From Reticulitermes speratus (lineage: Eukaryota; Arthropoda; Insecta; Blattodea; Rhinotermitidae), in assembly GCA_021186555.1 (NCBI GenBank), contig JAJKFL010000013.1, positions 11,401,243 through 11,465,242 of the forward strand: 64,000 nucleotides of DNA, written 5' to 3'. A program made the position numbers and the translations under genes. A model generated the notes under the pieces. That model searched no databases. It worked only from the letters and a program-made list of their open reading frames with translations, and was not told the origin of the DNA. Of the stretch, positions 25,901 through 37,900 are shown one piece after another; within the stretch, counting starts at the first letter, position 1, and every line of letters starts with the position of its first letter.

Positions 25901-28900
25901 TTCTGAACCAAATTACACATATAAAATGTTAAATTTTAAAAATAAAACAGGGTTTAAAATGCACCTCGCTGAAGATGGCCACATGAGAGGCCGAAACATG
26001 TAGGAGGTATACAGTGTGTATAACACTTTCATACACTTATATGCATCTGTTTGTTTTGATATCATATCTCGTTGCTCAATGCACGGTTATGGATAATTTA
26101 AAGTTAACCGAGTGAGTTTTTCAGTCTCTCTCTCTCTCTCTCTCTCTCGCAAAAACCGCGCGACAACGATGCCTGTTTAATTGCCACGTATCAGGTGTGT
26201 TGTTCTGTAACGAAGACTTTACCGGACTATGGCTTCATGTCTCAGTCTGCTACGCTGGATGAAGGACGAAAGGGTTGCGGTTCCAAACTAGGCAGAGAAA
26301 ATACATTTTTTTCTTCTCGAAATCGTTTAGACCGGCTCCGAGACTCACCCAGTCTCCCATTTAACAGATACCGGGCACTCTTTACCGGTGAGTAAAGCGG
26401 CCGGGGCGTGAAGCTAATTCCGAGGTTAATAATGAGTGGAGCTACAAATCCACTTCCCCATACGCCTTCATGACATGAACAGACACACAGTTACTTTAAC
26501 CTGCTAAGGAATTAAATAACTAAGTAACTGATCCTGTGAGGCCGGTTAGTCGCCCGGGTTCGATCCCGGGTCATTCCGTGTGGGATTTGTGGTGGACAAG
26601 TTGCACTGGGACAGGTTTTTCCCCCGAGTACTTCGGTTTTCCCCTGTCAATTTCATTCTACCTGTGCTCCATTACAAGAAAAAACGAAAAAAATTAATCA
26701 TCTTCATCACAGGGTTGCACAATAAGCCTCAATAAGCGGGGCCCTTCACAAAAAAAAAACTGATTCTGTGGAAGAACGTCGCTAAACCGAAGCACGACAC
26801 TGGATATAAGACTGAGTTAGTCGACTCCACTCTCAGTCGTCGTCACACCTATACCCCTAACGTCACATCAATGCTGCCACTTACTGCAGAGGCCCTTGTA
26901 CAGGATCGCGATCTCGCGGCGGTGTTGACAAGCTTCCAGCCGCAGTTTGCATTCGTTGCCGTAGGATATTCCGTCCGAGCCACAGACAGGATCGAACTCG
27001 GCCGGACACACCGGACACTCGCACTCCGCCCGATCCCCTCGCTCAACGCACTGCGCGCCGTAGTCGCACACATGGGAGCGGCAAGGCCCCATGCCATCTG
27101 CGGAAACACGGAAAAGTAACACTGCAAACGATGAAAACGCCTAGCTGTGTGACTTTGCAAAATGTAGTTTTTGAAATACAAGGTGACCATAATGCCTGGA
27201 AACATAGGTAAAGAGACAATATTCTTTGTTTTGTTACGTTATGTTATGTTACAGAAAACACATACCTTGACATGCTTTCAATAATGTTTCCAGCCTTTAT
27301 GGATAGCCGGAACACTACCAATCAATCCTGAATCACGAATTTCTTCCCTCTGAACAAAAGTTTAAGGATGCTATCTATTTGCTGTCGACTCACTTAATTT
27401 CGTGCTCATTACTGCACTTCTACATGACCTGGGCAGGGAGGATGATTGATGTATTTTGTTGAGGGCTGTATCTTTGAAGTTAGACAGCAACTATCCCAGC
27501 AATTTCTGGCAGCCACAACAGCTCAGTCGGTATTGTACCTAGGCTACGGACTCGGAATCGGGCTTCTGTTTCCAGTACGATTAGCAAATTTTCTTTTCAC
27601 CACAAGGTCTAGACAGTTACTGACGGTCGTCCCCCATCCAACCGGTACCAAGGACTGTTTACCCGGAGGTGAATTAGATGGAGGTATATCTCCATTCCGC
27701 CATACGTGCCTTTGGCTACCCAAAATCTTTCCTTACAAGCTGCGTCGTCTCCACTGCTAAAAGAAGACAAATCTATGTTACTGCTGCTAATCAAACCTCT
27801 ACGCCTGCATGATCCGGGGTTCGAATCCTGGCACAGGAAAGTAATTTTTTCTCTTCCCCGAAACGTCCAGAAAGGCTTGGTGCACACCCAGCCTCCTATT
27901 CAATGAGTACCCTGGTTCTTTCCCGAGGTTAAAGAATCAACGGCGCTGTACCTCTGCTCTCCCCATGTGCCTTCATGGCGTGGACAGGGACAGCCACACC
28001 AAACCGCTCTACGTGTCAACGTGTTAATTATTTGACCCATGAAGCTGACTCACGCAGCATCGCTCTGACTTGTACCAAAGAGGTCACGGCTCTGATTTCG
28101 GCCGGGACACCGAGAATGCTTACTTTTTCGTATAATACCTTCGTTCCTACTGATAAACTCCGGGATCTGCGCTCTTCTGGGATGTTATGCAGCGCAGATT
28201 GGTAGTTATTTACCGACGTTTCGGGACAACCCAATCGGTTCCATTTTCAAAGGTCATGCAGTCCAAGAAGAACTGGATAGCGCGACTCTTGAAGAGGGGA
28301 GCGATGGGTTGTCCCGAAATCTCGGTTAATAACGACAACTCTACGCTGCGTAACATCCCAGAAGAGCCCAGATCCCATTTACACCGCGGCGGAAGCCTGA
28401 AATCACGTAAATTCCGGGATAACACCTAAAATTCGGCCACCACCATCTCTTCCACATTGCTGCCGTTTACCGTCTTACATTTCAGTGCTACAGAGATAGT
28501 AACAGTGGCTTTAAATAAACGACACAGAAAGGACCCACGATCTGCACTCTGCACCAAATACTATTCGGGTGACCAAATATAGAAAGATGACAGGCAGGGC
28601 ACGTGTGCGGAAAGGAGAGGTGCATACAGGGCTTTGATGGGAAGACCTGTGGAAAAGAGACCACTTCTGAGACCTAAGGGGGTAGGTATGAGGATAATAT
28701 TAAAATGGATCTTCAAGAAATACGATGGGGTGTGTAGACTGAATTGATCTGGCTCTGGACAGGGACAAGTAGCGGGCTTTCGTGAACGCTGGCGAGCTAT
28801 CGGGTTCCAAAAAATGCGGGGAATTTAATTACTAGATTCTCAAGAAGGACTCTGCTCCATGGAGTTAGGTACTTGGTTAGTTAGTTTGGTAAGTACAGAA

Positions 28901-31900
28901 AGTATATGTTATTGATTAAATCCAGTACAAATTGATTTATTAGGATCCATTTTATGATTTAAAAACAGCAGTAAAATCCTGGAACATTTCCAATAGTTCC
29001 CCAGAGGTAGTAAGGGAGTCAAATTATTCGTACGGGCTCGAGGTTTTGTGCCATTCATACCAGTCATGTTTTCTGGGAGGTGTATGGTGTGAGGCCAGTG
29101 ATTAATTTCCTAATTAATTACTCCAAGCGTCAGCACCGCACGACCAAAATGCTTTCCACACACAAAAAGCTCCAATAATGTGGTTACTAAAAACTCCATG
29201 ACATGTTTAATGTTACAGGTATAACGCCGAATATTCTAATCGCGGTTACAAAAATGCTAAAACCTCACAACGTGTCTAATGTTGCAGCCATAATGTTGGG
29301 TTTTCTAATCACGCGCACATTATGTGTACAATTTATTTTGATGGATGGGGAGCAAAAATGACATACGTCCATAATCCGGGACCAGAATCTGAAAATAAAA
29401 AGCGGGACCCTTTACCATGACAGTAACAAATGCTTAAAAAATTATTATTTATAAAAATGATATTAAAAACTGACCAAACATGACAATGAAACTGGATGGC
29501 CTATTTATTCTAAATTTATAAATTGCCAATAACAATTATACACAGCCGAAAGGGAGCATAACCTGTAAATCATAACTTAACTTTTTATCAATGTTACACG
29601 TTTCGGCTTTTGGAAAAGCCATTGTCAGGCAATTAAATACATACAAGAAGAAAGATAACTTAAATAAAACAAATAGCTAAAATCTCATATCTGAAAAAAA
29701 TATCTGTTTAATGTGCTGTATTTAAAGTACCTTTCTTCTTGTACATTTTTAATTGTCTGATGATGTCTTTTCAAAAAGCCGAAACATGTAGCAAGAAATA
29801 AAAACTGATAAAGAATTAAGTTGTGACTGAGGGTTTGTGCTTCCTTTCTGCTGTTTGTGTATCACAACGGGATGTCATCGATAAAAACGTAAGTGTAACA
29901 GTGTTAATAATGCGAAAAGGACAACACGCGTCCGATTTCATATTCGTCGGAACACGGGGACGCGACAGTGAAAGACGGCAGGTTCCCATTAAAAAGGAAC
30001 GACAGGTTCCCATTAAAAAGGGACGGCAGGTTCCCGTTAAAAAGGGACGGCAGGTTCCCATTAAAAAGGAACGACAGGTTCCCATTAAAAAGGGACGGCA
30101 GGTTCCCGTTAAAAAGGGACGGCAGGTTCCCATTAAAAAGGGACGGCAGGTTCCCATTAAAAAGGGACGGCAGGTCACCCTAAGCTAGACTGACTTAGGC
30201 TGCACACAAAGAAACTCCAATAGGCCTAATTAAGATAACGGTCTTACGGAGCATGACGCCGTACAGTTTGTTAATACCTACCAATATTCATGGGGTAACC
30301 CGCTGCTTTCATCTGCACAGTAAAATATATGAAGATGAAGGCAGCAGGTTCCTCCGAAACGTCGGTAATTATCAAACTACACGGTGTCATATCCCAGAAT
30401 ACCGCATAATTCTGATCGCCATCAGAACCTGAAGCAATGTAACGAATCCGGACATTGGTAGATCGGTTGAGTGAGTCTGCGAAAAACACAGCAGAACACT
30501 TTCTAACTCCGAGAAATATTTATATAATAATCTTTGGGTCACTGAACAAACATGAGATGGACGGTACGTGTAGCAGACACAGTTTCGGTTTGTAATTCTC
30601 GCAGAATGTGGACCCTTAGGGGACCTAAGTGTAGCAGGGCGAAAGACACTGATTTGGGTGGAAGGGGGAGAAAGTTGTGAACACATTAGCTGCACCGTTC
30701 TAAGAAGACGCCTAGGGCTCTGCATCGAGCGTCTGTCAACACGGCGCTAAACCCTTTGGTTTCACAAAGACAGGGAAGTTCCTTCTATGCACCACAGCTC
30801 ACCTGTCAGGCGTTCAGATTGTAATAGTTAACCAGCAACAAATAATGTTTCAACTGCTGTTGCACTCCTTTTGTAGTTCATTATTATTAGCAACATATAT
30901 GTGTAATCTGTGTATGTCCTTTATTGTACTTAATTTTCAAAAGTTGACTTGTTATTATTTATTGTAATCCATACATTTACCTTGTCTTACTGAGTGAGTA
31001 TGAATTCTCTTGTTATTTATGGTGTTTTACTAATTCTATGTAACTTTGTATCTCGTCTGTATCTCAGTGTTTCGACTTGATTGCATACTGCAATCTACTC
31101 TGTTCTTGACGAATTCCATATCCAATCCCACTTTCGTGGATGTTGGATCGGTGAATGTATATGTGTATGTGTGTATGTATGTATGTATGTATGTATGTAT
31201 GTTCAAGGTAAAGGCAAAGTTCTCCCTAGAACAAGCCATGAAGGCCAAGAGGGGGAGTAGAGTTATAGCACTACTCTTTCTTTAACCTCGGCGCTAGATG
31301 GGGGTGGGTGCTCAATGCCACGCCTCGGCCGCTTTACCCCCGAGAATGACCTGGTACCCATTGTACAGGAGGCTGGGTAGGCCCCAGGGCCGGTCTGGAC
31401 GGGTGCTGAAAATCTCGCCTCCACCGGGATTCGATCCCCGGACCGTCCAGCTCGTAGCGAGTCGCTATACCGACTACGCTATCCCGGCCCATCAGATGTT
31501 CAAGACAGATCCGTTACTACGTGGTTAGAGTGCAGAGACTGGGACATTTTAAGAGAAAAGTATCATGGGAATTGTTTTGAGCTAAGAGAGACCGACTATC
31601 TGAAAATCTGATCAAACAAAATAATTGTATTCCACTAAACGAGACAGAAGCGGTGCACACAGTGTTTTGGTGGGGAGACCTGAGGGAAAGAGACCACTTG
31701 GAAGACCTAGGCGTAGATAGGAATATGATATTAAAATGGATCTTCAAGAAGTGGGATGGGGAAACACGGATGGATTGATCTGGCTCAGGATGGGGACACG
31801 TGGCGGGCGCTTGTGAAAGCGGTAATGAACCTTCGGGTTCCATAAACTGTGGGGAATTTGACTAGCTGAGGACCTGTTGGCTTCTCAAGAAGGACTCTGC

Positions 31901-34900
31901 TCCATGGAGTCAGTTAGTTAGTTAGTTAGTTAGTATTCCACTAAAATCTGTAGAAATAAAATGTTACTGGTCTGTAATATTTTATATGCGATATTGATTT
32001 ATTTAATTATTCCAGACTTACTTAAAGATGCTGTCAGTAGCTCAGTACATAACATCGAATGGCGGGATGATTAGTGAATAATGAAGCGAAATAGCGCTGC
32101 GAGTGCTTCTGAATAGGGTCCTGAATAACGTAACAAGCCAGTGCATAATGGGGAGCTTCACGACTGTATTCTTCACCAGATATTATTCGGGTGATTAAAT
32201 CAAGATGGAAGAGATGGGGGTGGAGCATGTGGCACGTATCGGGGAGAGGAGAGGTGCAGACAGGATTTTGGTGGGAAAACCTGAAGGGAAGTGACCACTT
32301 GGAAGACCTAGGCGTAGAAGGGGAAATAATAGTAGCACGGATCTTGAAGAAATAAGATGTAAGCGTGGCTGGATTGAACTGGCTCAGGATAGAGACAAGT
32401 GAAGGGCTCTTGTGAACACGGTAATGAACCGTCGGGTTCCATGAAATGCGGAGAATCTCTTGACTAGCCGAGGAACTATTAGGAACTAGAAGGACTCTGT
32501 TCCATGGAGTCAGTTGGTTAAAAATGCAGAAGGACGTTGTCGTGGTCCAATTTGAGGTAGGCCACTACCGGAAATTTGACTGGACGGACAGACAAAACAG
32601 AAGAAAAACCTCTATCAGTACAGGTGGTTGTCGGGTTGAGATCTAAACCCAGAACGCCCAGGAATAAGAATCAGGACATTCAATACTAGGTGATGTGCCA
32701 AATGTAATGAATACAGGCCAAACATGACTGTAAAAGTAGGGGATGGCAGATAAAAAGTCGCCATAATACGGACATAATGAACTAATGGGAGACACTGGCC
32801 AAAACAGGGGCTCGCCTGGAAGTGACAGCCATGAAGAAGTTAGCTATCCATGTCCTGAGTTCAACCCCCAGACACCCAGACATTTACATGCGCTGTACCA
32901 GCCAATCTATCATCGATCTTCTTGCACAAAAAGGCGATTTATAATAACAAGGAGTTGTTGGCCACATCTCTACAGTGGTTGTCTTACCACAAGACCCGGT
33001 GTGTTTGACATCTATGAGTTTCTTCTGCATGCAGGACGATCGCCTCATCTCGCACAGGGATTCGTACGTCCGGCCGTCTTGTCCGCACACAGGTCGCATG
33101 ACAGGTTCACACTGGGGCGGGCACTCGCAGCGCGCGATCCCGAATTTGTTGATGTCACACTCCTCTCCACTCTCACAGCGCACCGATAGGCACGGGTTCC
33201 CACCTGTAAGATAGTGTCACTCTCTGGATCACTTGTTCGCGCAAGAAAGAAAAAGAAGGAGGCAGCAAATAAAATATTGGCCATAAATAACAGAATCACA
33301 CAGTACTGTTTCTCAACGGAACTTTCTTCAAAGAGACCTTTGGATTCAGCAGGATGGCACCAGGTGGCAATCAGCTAAAACAACGGATATGCTGGCCGAG
33401 ATACAGTTATTTGGAAGGGACTGTGACCATCCGTTACACGGCATCTAACACGTTCCGTTTTTGTTTAAATTTCTTACAGTACTGATGTGTCAAAACAGCC
33501 CAAGAAGCATCAATTTGAAAGCGAATACTGAAAATGCATCACGGAGAAAAGTCTTAGGCGGTCTCTCGAAACATGGTTACGAGTGCGGATGAGCTTATTC
33601 ATGGTGAACATCCATGTAAGTCGTTTTATTCAGTGAAATATGTTTTCTACTTCAGTGTGGTTTGAAGTGGACCACTCTGTAAGGTAAAGGTAAAGCAACC
33701 CATTACAGGCCTAGACAGGCCCTGAGGGGTCCACGAGGTTGAGGCTCCCAGATTTGCAGACAATCGGCACATGAAGGTGGTAAGGTTGTCAGCCCTACGC
33801 ACCGGCCGCCTTTACCCTGGTACTCATTTCTGTTAAGAGGCTGAGTCGACCCCAGGGCCGAAACGATTATGTCAAGGAATTGATTCCAATGACACTATCG
33901 GGAATCGAACCCGCGACGTTCCGGTTTGTAGCGTAGTGCCTCAACCAACTGCGCCACCGCGCGCCCCGGACCACTCTGTACTTATCCTATATATTACGAC
34001 TCAAAGTACCGTATTTCCCGCCTCATAAGACGCTATAAGTGATAAGACGCAGCCTATAATTAGCAAGGTATTTCTAAGAATTTCATAAACTACTTTTTAT
34101 ATTTTATGTTAAATATAATAGTGGTGGTGATAGAGTAACGTATATTTCATAAAATGTAAAACTGAGATCTCAATTACGAACACCAATAACGCAACTGTGT
34201 ACTACACCTTTTATGATTCTGGTGGCCTGAAGACGACCAACACTGGTAGAAACACGTTGCCTTAAAAAATCTTTAATAATACATATTAGTTACGTTGATG
34301 GCATTTAATTCTTTATAAGCCTACCGTTTTATAATTTATCTTAAGAAGGGGGGGGGGTATAATTTTGGGGGAAATTTTTCAAGGAAACAATGCGAGATAC
34401 GACGATTACACTTCATCACAGACAATTCGCCCTAAACAGCAACTCGAGTAAAGACACGCCGTAAAACAGGCCTCACCTGAGCTGCACTTGCCCCGGTAGA
34501 CGATCCTAAGATTCTTCCTAGACCTGCAGGCCTCTTGCCTCAGGCTGCACTCGTTCTGATACGTCTTCCCGTCAGACCCGCACACCGGCGTGAACTCCAG
34601 AGAACACGTGTCCCCACATCTGCACACCGGGTTCCTCTGTTCATCTAACAGGCACACCTCCGGCTGAGGACAACTGACGTTCTCGCATGGATCTGGAAAA
34701 CAAGACACAGTTGCTACTGTCCGTACAGTCATGGCAACGTTTGCTGTGATAAACTGACACTACAGTTCTGCGGATCATCATTACACTAACATGTCATACT
34801 CATTTACCATTAACATTAACATACGCTATTTATCAGCTACAGCCATCCCATTACAGGCATGGACAGGCCCTGAGGGCCCCAAGGAGGTTGAGACTCCTAG

Positions 34901-37900
34901 AATTTCTACAGAACCTGCATATGAAGGTGGTAAGGTTGTCAGCCCTAAACCCCGGCAGCCTTTACCCCACCAGGAGCTATCCCTGCTACTCATTTCTGTT
35001 AGAGGCTGAGTCGACCCCAGGGCCGTAGTGCGGCCGGAAGCATTAGGTTTTTATAAGACCCAATACATATAGACTATAACATTTTTTACAAAAAGTAGCC
35101 CATACTTTGAGGTAACAGGGCGTAGGTAACGGACATGAAAGAGGGCGAATCCAGTGCGCTCAGATTCATCCATATGAATGAACAAATTTAAAAATCAATA
35201 AGAATACATTAAAGTCCTTATTCCATAGCCTGTCGTGGCGTGCCGACAGGAATTTGTATGCAAATCGGATCTTCAGAAGGTGCGTATGGTTTTACGTACT
35301 CAAGCACCTGTCTACACGGACAGGGGGGGGGGGGGTGGCGGTGTCACATCTCACTGACCAAAAGCCGAGTTCTGCTGCACGTGCGAAATAAAGCTGCTGT
35401 AACGGGAAGACTCGGGAAAAGAGGGAAGGGCCTGTGAAATTAGGTTTTCATGCCGGTGACAGTGATGAATTTTGTAGTTTGAGACATCCTTACGAAACGT
35501 CGCTAAATTTATATTAGACTATATGCTGTAATATCATAGAAGAGAGTACTTTTCAGAGTGGCACCTGATTTTAGTGAGTATACAGTGACTGGGACAGCGA
35601 CTAGTCTACTGGCTGGACAGTCCGGAGTTCGAATACCAGAAGTAAGACATTTTCTGTTCTCCATAACGTCCAGACCGGTTCTGGGGCCCATTAAGCCTCC
35701 TTTTCAATGTGTACCGGAGTTCCTTCTCGGGGATAACGCAGCTCGGGTATGCTGTTGACCACTCACCTGCCTCTAGCGCCACAGAATGATTGGAGCTATA
35801 ACGCTACTCCACCTATACGCCTTCATGGCGTAGAAAACTTTACCTTCTTACACAGTAACCGTAACAGAAATAAAAATATACTACTGGCTCGTTATCTTAA
35901 TTCATTTCTTTATGGCTTATTTAACGACGCACTAAATATCTCTAGCTAAAGGTTTATAAGCCGATTCCAGTGGCCGCGCGGCCCGAGGCGTGGGTCTGCG
36001 GCCACTCGCTTGCTGGGATTGCGGGTTCGAATCCCGCCGGGGGCATGGGTGTCTGTCTCTTGTGAGTGCTGTATGTTGTCACGCAGAGGTCTCTGCGTCG
36101 GGCTGATCACTCGTCCAGAGGAGTCTTACCGAGTGTGGTGTGTCTAACTAAGTGTGAGCGTGAAGCCTCGATAATGAGGAGGCCTTGGTCCACTAGGGGC
36201 TGTTGTGCCATGTGAAAAAAAAGTTTATATGTATGGTTGAATTATTCAACAGTGAATTGGAAAGGGTGTACTGGAAAATGTTCGTCGTTTAATTTGAGGA
36301 AATATCTCAGAATTCGGAAGGACTGAGGAGAAACATGAAAGACCGTAGTCAAAAGGGCTGATATCTAGGCCGAGATTTGAAGCGAGGACCTCAAGAATAC
36401 AAAGCAGAAATGACCCACACCGCATCGCAACGTTCGGTTGTGAACATTCAGACCCGAAGTGTCCCAAATAACACAGTTTGAGAACCACTGCTTCAATCTA
36501 CATGATAACATTCATGTACCTGTACATAATGATGCAGGTCTCGTGGGATGTGACGCTTTGTATTTGGGTATGTGATACCCGACGTTTCGAAGAAAGGTAG
36601 TGCCTTCTTCTTCAAGGATGAAACAACCCAGTCACTCTTCTTTGGACTACTCGACCCTTGAAGAGCCTTGAAGATGTTCCGTCGAAACGTCGGTAATCAC
36701 CAAACGACACGGCTTCACATCCCAGAACACCTAAATCCTCAGCAATACCGCTGTGAGAACCTCAAATCTCGCATTTGTATTGTATGTCTTTCCGAATATT
36801 AAATTTGTACCCAATAAACCAGTATAATTATCAAAAGTAATGCGAACTGGATTACCAGTTTAACACCTTTCGGACACACTCTGGCTTTACCTTGTCCTAT
36901 CTTGCATGAAAGTAACTGAAAATTAATTACCTCAATGTGACGCATGGGTTTAATCAAATTATTGGCTTGGTCACTCAATGGATCCGCTACATTCACATAT
37001 GGCGTCAGCAACTTAAATTACAGGGGATTTCAGAAGGCCGCATTCCGCACAATTACTTTGTTCGCCAATCAGCTTGTTGTGAGTGGTTAAATTTACTCGA
37101 ATGTGGAAGAAGGATGGCCAGGAAACATGTACCTATATTCAGTACCCTGCAAGCTGTAGCGAGCGCCTCTCATGGATGGCTTAGTTACTGGTCGGATTTA
37201 CTGAGATAAGAATCGCCGATAATATCGAAGCTTGTGCCCACAATCAGCAAAATTAAGTAATGAGCCTGATCATTACAGTCGCAGTCGCCTTGAGACGTCC
37301 TCTCTGTCGACAGGACGGGTCTTGTCTGTTGTCCTGTCTTGGCTGTTAACTTGAACTAAGTTTATAGATTCAGTTCGTACCGCGCAGTAAACAAACACCG
37401 TCTCGGTTATGAAAATCAATTGGTTAATGTTGTATAGGGAAATAATCTCTATTTGCTCCGAGATCACTAAAGCAATGGAATTCTGTGGCAATAACATAAA
37501 AAGGGTCAAAACCTCAATTGAAGGAACAATCGTGGAACAAGTTTTAAATTTTCATTAGCTGGGAAATTTAATATCTGGTGAAGAAAAGGACATTAGTGTA
37601 AAACTACCTAGGTACAATAAAATGAATGGGATAGTAAAACGAAATTTTTGAAATTGTATGACAACTGACACAAAAATTAAGACTGCGTAACATTACTTCT
37701 AAAAGAGCTTCGTTTTATGGTAGCGAAACCCGGGCCATAAACAAGAGAGACGCCGCCCCCGCCACATGAAGGCAGCACAAATGAGATTTTTAAGACAGCT
37801 GTTGGGATTCAAAACACTAGAATGCCAAAGGAACTCTAACAGCCGAAAGCTAAAAGTAAAGGTCACCCCATGATACGCCTATGCAGGCACAGAGAAGAGG

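Larger units (their letters stand above)
25785..26100. mobile_element. foldback element F2 with two hammerhead motifs, left arm truncated
   Basis: Inverted arms centred on about 25912, with matching outer sequence TTATACACAC/GTGTGTATAA. Each arm holds a hammerhead motif. Sequence right of the right arm carries CAATGCACGGTTATG (about 26074-26088), the same tail motif seen after F4 and F6, so the right end is the tail end. The left arm stops short of the right arm length, which suggests truncation. No target duplication was found. Confidence 0.65.
27098..32987. other. intron between exons 3 and 4
   Basis: Holds SINE B at 27512-27995, a foldback with target duplication at 28154-28419, LINE tails at 28555, 31640 and 32160, a hammerhead foldback at 29575-29815, a 24-bp minisatellite, a foldback at 30248-30450 and a SINE B at 31208-31495. 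No gene other than the host locus is seen. Confidence 0.6.

Noticed and set aside
26849..27205. 118-aa minus-strand frame overlapping exon 4
   Set aside because: A shadow frame of the Kazal exon; the phase-consistent frame with the cysteine pattern is the other one.
29816..30188. Long repetitive open frames on both strands over the 24-bp array
   Set aside because: They result from a tandem period divisible by three with no stop in the unit; there is no splice or coding support.
33900..33966. Cloverleaf-like sequence with B box on the minus strand
   Set aside because: It is the head of the SINE C copy bounded by a target duplication.
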